Source: Anaerotruncus sp. MC2020
GTDB taxonomy: Bacteria > Bacillota > Clostridia > Oscillospirales > Ruminococcaceae
Length of the DNA: 64,000 bases
Direction: 5' to 3'
Assembly: GCA_000701945.1 (NCBI GenBank)
Contig: JNKE01000016.1
Location: forward strand, 1-64,000
Shown here: positions 16,655 through 24,587 of the stretch, in pieces
How positions within the stretch are numbered: the first letter of the stretch is position 1
Layout of the letters: every line of letters starts with the position of its first letter
Notes under the pieces: generated by a model
What the model saw: only the letters and a program-made list of their open reading frames with translations
Database searches by the model: none
What the model was told of the DNA's origin: nothing
Translations under genes and position numbers: made by a program

Positions 16655-16660
16655 TGTTTC

Positions 16661-17377
16661 TCAGTCCCAGGTGGGAGTGCCGCCTGTCGAGGCTATCGAG
16701 TAGTACACGAGTATGCGTGAGGCGTCCTTCGCGTCGATGAGCTTGTCGCCGTTGACGTTCGCCGCCTTCTTCTGCGCCTCGGAGAGGTCTCCCTCGGCGC
16801 CTGTCGACATCTTCGAGTAGTACACCAGTACCTTCGAGGCGTCCTTTGCGTCGACCTTGCCGTCCACGTTGACGTCGCCGAGCGTGAACGCATTGAGGTG
16901 GTACGCTACTGTGACAACGCCCTCAGCGTCGGTAGCGTCCCAGTCATTGTCGGAGATGACATCGTCGACCGTGAACGTGTATTTGAGCTCCTTAAAGCTG
17001 TCGGGATTATCGTTGCCGTCGGGAACGGTGAACTCCGCAGTAAACGGCTTCACGCCCGCACCTGTGGGGGTAACTGTGAGGAGGTAGTTGCGGTAGTCGT
17101 CCTCGGTGTTGTCCCTGCCCTCGATATCAAAGGTAGCGGTTGTGTTCTCGGCGAGCTCCTTCACGTAGTACGGCTCAGCCTTGCCCTCGGGAGAATCGAA
17201 GGTGATGCTCACGTTCGCGCTCATGCCTGCGGGGAGAGCTACGGTCACACTGCCGTTGACGTCGTTCTTGTTGAAGTGCGGGAAAACGGGCTCCTCTGCC
17301 GCGAAAGCGTTCACGGCGGGCATTACAGCCAGTACTGCAGCTGTAAGAGAGGCTGAAAGCAGTTTTTTCTTTATCAT
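16661..17377 (-). CDS. Secreted dockerin protein
   Basis: The 238-residue protein has a signal peptide (residues about 1-26, ending AFAAEE), a beta-rich middle of unknown family (about 30-155) and a C-terminal type I dockerin (about 165-232). The two calcium-loop repeats are LGDVNVDGKVDAKDASKVLV and ANVNGDKLIDAKDASRILV, each followed by YYS. A dockerin plugs the protein into a cohesin-bearing scaffoldin outside the cell. The dockerin sequence differs clearly from those at 31506 and 57053, so it may bind another cohesin. The ATG at 17377 is preferred over a GTG at 17383 because AAAGGA lies 9 bases upstream. It is the last gene of a five-gene minus-strand operon, 2 bases after the previous stop. 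The middle domain is not recognised. Confidence 0.85.
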   Translation of the reverse strand: MIKKKLLSASLTAAVLAVMPAVNAFAAEEPVFPHFNKNDVNGSVTVALPAGMSANVSITFDSPEGKAEPYYVKELAENTTATFDIEGRDNTEDDYRNYLLTVTPTGAGVKPFTAEFTVPDGNDNPDSFKELKYTFTVDDVISDNDWDATDAEGVVTVAYHLNAFTLGDVNVDGKVDAKDASKVLVYYSKMSTGAEGDLSEAQKKAANVNGDKLIDAKDASRILVYYSIASTGGTPTWD

Positions 17378-17379
17378 GG

Positions 17380-18831
17380 TCACTGTTCCTTTCTGATGAG
17401 TTTATCTGCGGGTACCTCGACCGAGACGGCGTGACCGTCGCCGCACTGAGTGAACACCTCAATGCTGTCGAACTCTGTATCCGCGGGGATATATGCCGTG
17501 AAGCCGTTTCCGCAGTCGGAGTACTCGCTCGCGCGGAAGGCTTCATAAGTTGTGCCGTTCACTGTCAGGTACACGCCAGCGTCGTCACCGCTGAAGAAGC
17601 TCTCGGGGAGGGCTCCCGTCAGGAGGGTATACGCGCCGTTCTGACCAATATATACGGGTATCTGCGACCAGTCTATGACGGGGCAGTTCTCCTTTTTGCT
17701 GAACTCTCCGACATACTTTGACGGAGTGAAGAACGCCGTCCCCTCTCCGACCTCGGGAGCGGGCATGAGCGGCGCTGTCTGAGCCAGCCGCGGAAGGTTT
17801 CGCTCCGCGAGCTCGACTATCACCGTGTCGAACCTCTCAAGTATAGCCTCGTCGAAGCGGTAGGGCGTGATGCGCGAGAATTCGGCGCTTGCGAACATCT
17901 CCGCCATATACGGCAGAAGCGCCTCGCCGAAGGAGTCGCGGTACATGAGCAGGCTCCCCTCTCCGCCCTCGCAGAGCGTGTCTATCGTGATGTCGTCGAG
18001 CGCCTTGAAGCGTCCCTGATACTCATAGGTGAAGCTGTAGTCACTGTTGACCTGCGTGTCCTTTGCGTCCTCGGAGGGATATATCATCGCCGCGAGGTCT
18101 CCGAGGCGTCCGTTCGGCTCGACCGTCCAGTTGTCCGCAGGGCAAGCCTCCCTGTCGAGAGCGCTCATTATCGCGGAATGTCCCGCATACGCGCCGAGGT
18201 TGTTCCAGTGGGTGTCGGTCGCGTGGTAGAGCGGTATGCTCGAGCCCGTATCCGCGAGAGCCGCCCTCATGTCGAGGCAGAAGCTCTCCCCCGCAAGCCC
18301 CGCCATGATGAGTTCATAGTTGTCGGGAGCGTCCGCGGGAACGTAGTTATACGGCATATGCTCGGGACATATCGAGCTCTTGTTCGGCGCGGAGAAGAAG
18401 AGAAAGCGCTTGCCGTTCTGCTCACAGCAGTCATTGACGAGCCGCAGGTCGCGGCAGATACCGCTGACCTGACGCGGGCTCAGCGTATTGATGTTGAGGT
18501 AGTCGTCAGCTGTAGGCGCGTAGTACAGCCAGCCGTCCGTGCCGTCGATGACGTCGGTATTCGGCGAGGTCGCAGTCAGCGCCGTCTTGATGCGTCCGTC
18601 GGCTGTGACGAGCTGCTGACGGAAGGCGAAGTGCTCGGAGAAGTAGTCCCCGAGGTCTGAAAGATAGTTTATGTTGAAGTCGCCCTCAGCCGTTTTCAGC
18701 TTCGGGAGCTCCGAAAGAGCGCGGTTTTCCTTGGATTCGCCGCCCTTCACGAACGGCATGAGCACCGTCGGGACGAGGCACAATCCTATGAAAGCGCCCG
18801 AATAAAGCCTGTAAAGTGTGTTCTTTTTCAT
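17380..18831 (-). CDS. AlgX/AlgJ-like SGNH acyltransfer protein (DHHW type)
   Basis: The 483-residue protein has an N-terminal membrane anchor or signal (residues about 8-28) and the layout of AlgX/AlgJ-type proteins that partner with MBOAT acyltransferases. The triad candidates are D206 and H208 (ATDTHWNN) and S300 (YRDSFG), matching the order of AlgX. It should act outside the membrane, passing an acetyl group from the MBOAT protein to a polysaccharide. The MBOAT gene lies immediately upstream, 12 bases away, which is the usual pairing. A C-terminal beta-rich region (about 380-475) has no clear match. The acceptor glycan is unknown. Confidence 0.85.
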   Translation of the reverse strand: MKKNTLYRLYSGAFIGLCLVPTVLMPFVKGGESKENRALSELPKLKTAEGDFNINYLSDLGDYFSEHFAFRQQLVTADGRIKTALTATSPNTDVIDGTDGWLYYAPTADDYLNINTLSPRQVSGICRDLRLVNDCCEQNGKRFLFFSAPNKSSICPEHMPYNYVPADAPDNYELIMAGLAGESFCLDMRAALADTGSSIPLYHATDTHWNNLGAYAGHSAIMSALDREACPADNWTVEPNGRLGDLAAMIYPSEDAKDTQVNSDYSFTYEYQGRFKALDDITIDTLCEGGEGSLLMYRDSFGEALLPYMAEMFASAEFSRITPYRFDEAILERFDTVIVELAERNLPRLAQTAPLMPAPEVGEGTAFFTPSKYVGEFSKKENCPVIDWSQIPVYIGQNGAYTLLTGALPESFFSGDDAGVYLTVNGTTYEAFRASEYSDCGNGFTAYIPADTEFDSIEVFTQCGDGHAVSVEVPADKLIRKEQ

Positions 18832-18843
18832 AGCGGCGCCTCC

Positions 18844-20247
18844 TCAGAATCTGAAATAGATGAACGGGTTGTAGGAAGCCGACGAGAGCGTCACTGCGCA
18901 GAGCAGGAACAGCACCGCCGTCACCGCGTATGAGCAGACCTCGCACACGCCCGCGTGCTTTGAGCCCTGCGCCCGCTTCGCTATCGCGGGTATCACTGGA
19001 GCGGAGAATACCACCGCCGCCGCGAGCATTATCAGGTACATCGGCGTGAGCTGTGACATGAACATCGCCCATCTGACGTCGCCGCCCGCAGGTACGAACA
19101 TATGCCCTATGAAGCGGCACGCTGTCGGGAGGTCGTCCGCGCGGAAGAATACGAATGCGAGTATCGTCACCGCGACTGCGTAGATGTGTCTGAACGGTCT
19201 GAGCCACTTGTCGGGCTTGAGGACCTTGTAGGACTCCAGCATCATGAAGCCGCCGTTTATCAGTCCCCACACGATGAAGTTGAGGCTCGCGCCGTGCCAC
19301 AGTCCCGTGCAGAAGAAAACTGCCAGCTTGTTGAACGCGGTGCGGAGCTCGCCCTTGCGGTTGCCGCCGAGCGGGATGTACAGGTACTCCTTGAACCATG
19401 TTGACACGCTGATATGCCACCTGCGCCAGAACTCCTGCATGGACTGAGAGATGTAGGGGTAGTTGAAGTTCTCGCGGAACTTAAAGCCGAACATCGCTCC
19501 GAGACCTATCGCCATGTCGCTGTAGCCGCTGAAGTCGAAGTATATCTGGAAAAGGTAGGATATCGCTCCGAGCCATGCGAGCGGTACGGACAGCTCGTCG
19601 GTGCCGAGAGCGTAGACATAGTCCGCTGCGAGTGCCATGGTGTTAGCGATGAAGAGCTTCTTTGAAAGTCCCGTGATGAAGCGGCGTATACCTTGCGCAG
19701 TCATCTCGGGAGAGCCCTTGCGGTTGTCTATCTGGTCGGCGATATCGTAATACTTGACGATAGGACCCGCGATTAGCTGCGGGAAGAACGTGATGTACAG
19801 CGCGAGCTTGTACGGGTTCTTCTGGATGTAGCGAGGGTCCTTGTAGGAGTCGATGACGTAGGACATCGCCTGAAAGGTGTAGAACGAAATGCCTATCGGC
19901 AGGGCGATGTGCGGTACGGGAAGCTTCACGAAGGGGAGCATATTCAGCGTCTCCGCCGAAAAGCCAGCATACTTGAATATGCCGAGCATTACGAGGTTAG
20001 CAGCAACGGCGGCTGCAAGAGCCGCCCTTCGCGCTTTGTTTTCTTTTTTCATCGCGAGACCGAACAGGTAGTTCATGATGATGGATATTATCATCAGCAC
20101 GACCGCCTTCGGCTCGCCGTATGCGTAGAACGCGATGCTGAATACGAGCAGCAGCACGTTCTTCGCGGTCATTGTCGGTATTATACGGTAGAGTATGTAT
20201 ACCACCGTGAGGAATACGAACAGGAATACGGGACTGCTGAATACCAA
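18844..20247 (-). CDS. MBOAT O-acyltransferase (AlgI/DltB-like)
   Basis: The 467-residue protein is a multi-pass membrane protein with about ten helices. It has the MBOAT signatures QEFWRRWHISVSTWFKEYLY, IPLGGNRKG and the invariant histidine H318 in LWHGAS. This family moves acetyl groups across the membrane for O-acetylation of alginate, cellulose, teichoic acid or similar polymers. The start is a TTG at 20247, with AGGGGGAG 5 bases upstream overlapping the end of the lipoprotein gene. No dltA, dltC or alginate genes are nearby, so a D-alanylation role is not supported; O-acetylation of a surface glycan is the best inference. Confidence 0.93.
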   Translation of the reverse strand: MVFSSPVFLFVFLTVVYILYRIIPTMTAKNVLLLVFSIAFYAYGEPKAVVLMIISIIMNYLFGLAMKKENKARRAALAAAVAANLVMLGIFKYAGFSAETLNMLPFVKLPVPHIALPIGISFYTFQAMSYVIDSYKDPRYIQKNPYKLALYITFFPQLIAGPIVKYYDIADQIDNRKGSPEMTAQGIRRFITGLSKKLFIANTMALAADYVYALGTDELSVPLAWLGAISYLFQIYFDFSGYSDMAIGLGAMFGFKFRENFNYPYISQSMQEFWRRWHISVSTWFKEYLYIPLGGNRKGELRTAFNKLAVFFCTGLWHGASLNFIVWGLINGGFMMLESYKVLKPDKWLRPFRHIYAVAVTILAFVFFRADDLPTACRFIGHMFVPAGGDVRWAMFMSQLTPMYLIMLAAAVVFSAPVIPAIAKRAQGSKHAGVCEVCSYAVTAVLFLLCAVTLSSASYNPFIYFRF

Positions 20248-20259
20248 AACAGCTCCCCC

Positions 20260-20985
20260 TTAGAATCCCGAATAGAACTCGAACGAAGAAACGGTGTCAC
20301 CGCTGTAGGAGAAGGTCAGCTCCTTGCTTCCATTGCTGTAGAACGAGCCGTCGCCGCCGTATGCAGCAATGACGTCGCTGCGCGAGCTGCCGACTGTTAT
20401 GCCGTTGTCGGTGGAGTAGCTGCTGCTCTTTACAACGATATCATAGATGTACTCGCTGCCGTCATCAAGAACGTATGAGATAACGTCAACTCCGCTGTAC
20501 TGGTATGTTATCTGAGCAGCACCGTTCGGGATACAGCCCTTGACAGGGTCAGACTTGTAATTGGGAGTGCCGAGAGCCGAGATAGCCGATGTGCTGAGGA
20601 GGTCGCCGTAGCCGAACGAATAAGCTGAATTCGCAGCAGGTGCGGGAGCTTCGGTAGGAGCCTCGGTAGGCTTCTCGGTCGGCTCAATTGTGGGAGTATC
20701 GTCCTCGTCCTTTGTTGCGGTCGTAGTCTCGGTGTCCTTTTCGTCGTCGTCAGCGTCGGTAGTGGTCGAGCCTGTGCCCGATACCACTACTGCCGTAGCC
20801 GTAGTCTTTGTCGTAGTCGCAGTACCCGTGCCTGTGCCCTTGGTAGTTGTCTGCTCGCCCGAAGCTACTGTTACCTTGGGGAGAGCGACGGACACTGAGT
20901 CCTGCTCCACGTCCTTGCCGCAAGAAACGGCAGCCATTGTGCTGATGAGTGCTATCGCAGCGATAGCGATGATTTCCTTTTTCAT
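20260..20985 (-). CDS. Lipoprotein with Thr-rich linker
   Basis: The 241-residue protein has a lipobox (AAVSC, cysteine near residue 22), a threonine-rich linker with acidic stretches (about 45-110), a short EPTEKPTEAPTEAPAP segment and a folded C-terminal domain of about 120 residues. That domain appears to contain two similar halves, each with a glycine turn and beta strands (LLSTSAISALGTPNY and ITVGSSRSDVIAAYGGDG). This is loosely like BamE/BLIP folds, but I do not claim that identity. It is anchored on the outer face of the membrane. It is the second gene of the surface operon, 15 bases after the wall-binding protein. Ribosome site GGAGG precedes the ATG. Confidence 0.75.
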   Translation of the reverse strand: MKKEIIAIAAIALISTMAAVSCGKDVEQDSVSVALPKVTVASGEQTTTKGTGTGTATTTKTTATAVVVSGTGSTTTDADDDEKDTETTTATKDEDDTPTIEPTEKPTEAPTEAPAPAANSAYSFGYGDLLSTSAISALGTPNYKSDPVKGCIPNGAAQITYQYSGVDVISYVLDDGSEYIYDIVVKSSSYSTDNGITVGSSRSDVIAAYGGDGSFYSNGSKELTFSYSGDTVSSFEFYSGF

Positions 20986-21000
20986 ATTTATCCTCCGGAA

Positions 21001-23160
21001 TTATTTATAGCTTGTTATAACGTAGGCTGTTATCGTATAGCCCTTGCCTGTTGTGTAGTTGTTCACGTCATTGGGCTGATTCGGCTTTTTCAGGTAGTCT
21101 TCCGTCCTGCCGCTGAATCCGTTGCAGGTGTCGTAGTTGAGCCACTGACCGTTCACGAGAACCTGATTCCAGTAGTGCTCGCTGGTGTAAGCGCCCGTAC
21201 CGTAAACAATACGCGTCTGATATCCAGCCTGCTTGAAGAGGATATCGGTGATAGCCGCAAAGTAGTAGCATACCACGTAGCGGTTGTCCATGGAGTAGTT
21301 CGCGAAGTAGGACCAGCCTATCTTCTGTACGTCCTCGAAGGACCTCGTAGCCTCCATGTACTTGTAGGCGTTGTTGCCGCGGACGTAGTTGTAGATAGCC
21401 TGCGGCGAGTTGCTTCCGATGCTCTTGAGGATGTTCTTGGCTCTTATCTGTGACTCGACGAGCGGAGCGGCTGAGCCGTCGTTGAGGAGGTTGAGGTCAT
21501 CAACGACCATGTTCCTTGCCATAGCTCCCGACTCGAGGAAGTAGTACTTCTTGTCGTTGTACTCCAGCCAGCCCGTATGCATAGTGCCGTCAGCGTCGAA
21601 GTAGTACCAGTTGTCGTCTATCTTCTGCATACCGAACTGCATCGTGCCGTCCTCGCCGAAGTAGTACTTCTTGCCGTCGACGATGAGGCGTCCTGTAACG
21701 AACTGTCCCGTCTCGGAGCTGAAGCAGTACTTCTTGCCGTCTATCTCGGTTATGCCCGAAGCCATAACGCCGTCAGCGCCGAAGTAATACTTTGCGCCGT
21801 CTATCGTCTCCCACGTCGACTTTGCCATTTTGCCGTCAGAGCCGAAATAGTATTTCTTTCCGTCTATTTTGAGACGTCCCGTCTTCATGGCGGCGTCGGT
21901 CTCGTCGAAGTAGTAGGAATCGCCCTTGTAGGTTATGAGACCCGTCGCGCGCTTGCCGTCAGGTCCGAAGTAGTAGGTCTTGCCGTCGAGCTCGATGATG
22001 CCCTTGAACATCTTGAAGTCGTCGCCGAAGTAGTAGAAGTCGCCGCTGACCTTCTGTCTGCCGTTTATCGCGATGCCCTTCTCGTCGTGGTAGTAGGTGT
22101 CGCCGTCAACGGTCGTGAGTCCGAGCTCCTCCGCGAGAACGCCGTCCTCATCGAAGACGTAGTTCTTGCCGTCTATCGTGCATAGACCCTTTGCAAAGGT
22201 CGAGTCCTCGTAGAAGTAATACTTCTTGCCCGAGATGAGCTGTCTGCCTGTGAGCATAACGCCGTCACTGCCGAACATATGAGGCGTGTTGCCTATCGTG
22301 ACGGCACCCGTCATCATGCCGTCCTCGGGAGAGATGAAGTAGAACTTGTCGTCTATCTTTGAGAGCCCCTCGGCAGCCTTGCCAGTCTCGGGGTAGTAGT
22401 AGTAGGACTTGTCGCTTATCTTCTGCCAGCCCGTGAGTTCCTTGCCGTCCTCGTCGAACAAGTAAGGAACGCCCTCTATTGTGAGCTCACCCGTTGCGAG
22501 AGTGCCGTCCTCCTTGGTGTAGAAGAAGCTGTCGCCCTCCTTGAAGAAGCCCTTCTCAGCTATGAGAACGCCCATATCGGAGAAGCGGTACTGCTTGCCG
22601 TCCTTATCGGTGAACAGTCCCGTGACCTTGCCGTCCTCCTTGGTTATGTAGTACTTTCTGCCGCAGTATTCCAGCCAGCCGTACACAGGCTTGCCCGTAT
22701 CGGGAGCGTAGTAGAGTCGCTTGCCGCCGACCGTGCGCCAGCCCGTCTTGAGCACGCCGTTCTTGGAGAAGATGTACTTCTCGCCGTCTATCTCCTGCGT
22801 GCCTGTGAGGAAGGAGCCGTCAGCCTTGTAGTAGGTTATCCTGCCTGTTGTGTCGATGTGCCAGCCCTCTATCGAAGGTGTGACAGCGCTCGTAGTCGCG
22901 GGAGCAGTGCTCGTAGCGGGAGCGGCAGTCGTGGAGGCAGCCGCAGTTGTCGTAGTTGCCTGAGCAGTCGTAGTTGTCGCGGGAGCAGCAGTAGTGGTCG
23001 AAGCCGCCGCCGTAGTCGTTGACGCAGAGGCAGCAGCCGTCGTTGCGGGGGCAGTAGAGATAGGGTCTCCCTCAGCTGCGTGTGCTGCTGCGGGAGCTGC
23101 AGCGAGGATAGTAACTGCCGCAGCAAAAGCGCAGATCAGCGTTTTGTTGTGTTTTTTCAT
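21001..23160 (-). CDS. Cell-wall-binding repeat protein with transglutaminase-like domain
   Basis: The 719-residue protein has a signal peptide (about 1-28), an Ala/Thr-rich linker (about 35-100) and about twenty choline-binding/glucan-binding-type repeats of roughly 20-23 residues (about 105-580, pattern IDGKKYYFGSDGKMATG). A C-terminal transglutaminase-like domain follows (about 590-719). The triad candidates are the cysteine in RYVVCYYFA, the histidine in SEHYWNQV and the aspartate in NYDTCNG. The repeats should hold it to the wall or a surface glucan; the enzyme domain may be a peptidase or cross-linker. It is the first gene of the surface operon and has a strong promoter. GGAGAG precedes the ATG at 23160. 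Confidence 0.88.
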   Translation of the reverse strand: MKKHNKTLICAFAAAVTILAAAPAAAHAAEGDPISTAPATTAAASASTTTAAASTTTAAPATTTTAQATTTTAAASTTAAPATSTAPATTSAVTPSIEGWHIDTTGRITYYKADGSFLTGTQEIDGEKYIFSKNGVLKTGWRTVGGKRLYYAPDTGKPVYGWLEYCGRKYYITKEDGKVTGLFTDKDGKQYRFSDMGVLIAEKGFFKEGDSFFYTKEDGTLATGELTIEGVPYLFDEDGKELTGWQKISDKSYYYYPETGKAAEGLSKIDDKFYFISPEDGMMTGAVTIGNTPHMFGSDGVMLTGRQLISGKKYYFYEDSTFAKGLCTIDGKNYVFDEDGVLAEELGLTTVDGDTYYHDEKGIAINGRQKVSGDFYYFGDDFKMFKGIIELDGKTYYFGPDGKRATGLITYKGDSYYFDETDAAMKTGRLKIDGKKYYFGSDGKMAKSTWETIDGAKYYFGADGVMASGITEIDGKKYCFSSETGQFVTGRLIVDGKKYYFGEDGTMQFGMQKIDDNWYYFDADGTMHTGWLEYNDKKYYFLESGAMARNMVVDDLNLLNDGSAAPLVESQIRAKNILKSIGSNSPQAIYNYVRGNNAYKYMEATRSFEDVQKIGWSYFANYSMDNRYVVCYYFAAITDILFKQAGYQTRIVYGTGAYTSEHYWNQVLVNGQWLNYDTCNGFSGRTEDYLKKPNQPNDVNNYTTGKGYTITAYVITSYK

Positions 23161-23231
23161 AATTTCTCTCCTTTGGCTCAGAGAGCCTGCCGCTTTTGTC
23201 GGAAGCGGCGACCGTGATAAGTCCATATATG

Positions 23232-23260
23232 ATTATATCAGTATACTCGCCCAAAGTCAA
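23232..23260 (-). promoter_or_regulatory. Promoter of the five-gene surface operon
   Basis: On the minus strand TTGACT (23260-23255) and a perfect TATAAT (23237-23232) are 17 bases apart. The leader contains a GCCGCTT/AAGCGGC hairpin near 23190-23210. The rest of the 355-base gap up to 23515 shows only a second TATACAAT-like sequence and the GH5 terminator. Confidence 0.85.
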
Positions 23261-23481
23261 AGAAACAGGACAAAATTTGCAAATATTTTGCATTTGCGCG
23301 GCTTCTCCGACCGAACATGGCTATACATTATTATTATACAATGGCTGAATGCAAATGTCAATGGGAGATACAGGCAAAACGGCAGCATTGAGAAATGTTT
23401 GTCAAAGTTGCGGCAAAAACGGCGGCAATGCTCCGAATGGTTTGACCGAAACGCCCTGTCTATGCGCAGAGCCGCATAAAT

Positions 23482-23512
23482 AAAAAAGGGACAGGTCAAG
23501 CCTGTCCCTTGC
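23482..23512 (-). terminator. Terminator of the GH5 gene
   Basis: Read on the minus strand, AAGGGACAGGC and GCCTGTCCCTT-type arms pair and are followed by TTTTTTA. It lies directly after the GH5 stop codon. Confidence 0.85.
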
Positions 23513-23515
23513 GTG

Positions 23516-24469
23516 TCATATCAGCTTCAGCAGCTCGTCGCGGACGCCGTCGAGGCGCTCGTCTGTGAGACCGAAGTCCATTTTCTTGTACGACCATGCA
23601 GCTCTGCCGATGCCGTGCTTCTCGTAGACGGAATTGATAGTCCTGTACCACTTTATCGTGTCCTCCGCGGGAACAACGTCGATAACGCCGTACTCGCCGC
23701 AGTAGAGGTCAGCGCCGTTCTCGTCAGCCTTAGCTATAGCCGTGGAGAAGAGCTGCTCGAAATACTCGGGTGTACAGCCGATGTCCTCGAATGCGATGCG
23801 CTCCTCGGGGACGATATCGGTCGTCCAGTATGCGCCCTGATGCGTGAATTTGAGCGGCTCGTAGCAGTGCATATTGTACACGATGTTGCTGTCATACGGC
23901 GCGTCGAGGAACTGCACCGTATCCGCAGCGTTGTTATGGTAGCTTCCGACGAAGATGAGCGTGTCGGGAGCGAACTTCCTTATCCTCGGTATGCAGCGGC
24001 GTACAATGGCGTTCCATGTGTCTATGTAGGACTGGTCAGTGACCTCGTTGAGCAGCTCGAACGCGATAGTCTTGGGAGAATTGCCGTATCTGCGCGCAAT
24101 CTCCTCCCAGAGCACGATGAAGCGCTCCTGATACTTCTCGCTGTCGAAGAAGCCGTTCTCGTCCTCGCCGTAGTAGTCGAACGAGAAGCCCGCGGTCTTG
24201 TGGAGGTCAAGCAGCAGGTTCAGCCCGTACTTGCGGCACATCTCGACCGCGAAGTCGATGTACGCGAAGCCCTCTTCTATGAATTCTCCGCAGCCGCGCT
24301 CAATGATATTATAGTCGAACGGGATACGGACGTGGTCGATGCCCCATTTGGAAACGGCAGCGAAGTCCGCCTCGGTAATGAAGCTGTCGAGGTGTTCCTT
24401 TGAGTAGCTGCACTGTGAGAGCCAGCCGCCGAAATTGATTCCCTTGTAAAAGCCTTTATCCTTCAGCAT
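23516..24469 (-). CDS. Glycoside hydrolase family 5 (cellulase-like)
   Basis: The 317-residue protein has the GH5 pattern: GINFGGWL at the start, VRIPFDYN near 50, the acid/base E142 in ELLNEV and the nucleophile E259 in CGEYGV, plus an intervening HCYEPLKFTHQG. GH5 enzymes cleave beta-1,4-glucans or mannans. There is no signal peptide, linker or dockerin, so it probably acts inside the cell on imported oligosaccharides, unlike the secreted enzymes nearby. Start choice: GGAGGT lies 7 bases before the ATG at 24469; an upstream ATG at 24490 precedes that ribosome site. It stands alone with its own terminator. Substrate cannot be decided from sequence. Confidence 0.92.
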   Translation of the reverse strand: MLKDKGFYKGINFGGWLSQCSYSKEHLDSFITEADFAAVSKWGIDHVRIPFDYNIIERGCGEFIEEGFAYIDFAVEMCRKYGLNLLLDLHKTAGFSFDYYGEDENGFFDSEKYQERFIVLWEEIARRYGNSPKTIAFELLNEVTDQSYIDTWNAIVRRCIPRIRKFAPDTLIFVGSYHNNAADTVQFLDAPYDSNIVYNMHCYEPLKFTHQGAYWTTDIVPEERIAFEDIGCTPEYFEQLFSTAIAKADENGADLYCGEYGVIDVVPAEDTIKWYRTINSVYEKHGIGRAAWSYKKMDFGLTDERLDGVRDELLKLI

Positions 24470-24587
24470 AAGCGGTACCTCCGTAGTCATTTTTATTTAT
24501 TATAGCAGTTTTATTACCAGAATGATACCACTTTTTTGATATAATTAGTATTTTTTTGCTCCGACGTGTCACGCCTGCGGGACGGTG

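Noticed and set aside
18844-20247. DltB (D-alanylation of teichoic acid)
   Set aside because: The protein is in the same superfamily, but no dltA, dltC or dltD is adjacent and its partner is AlgX/AlgJ-like.
20260-20985. BamE/BLIP-like fold in the lipoprotein
   Set aside because: The C-terminal halves look similar to each other, but I see too few diagnostic residues to name the fold.
23513-24403. Long plus-strand open frame opposite the GH5 gene
   Set aside because: It mirrors the GH5 gene, which has catalytic motifs and a ribosome site. The reverse frame has no recognisable domain; GC-rich codon bias leaves long antisense frames open.
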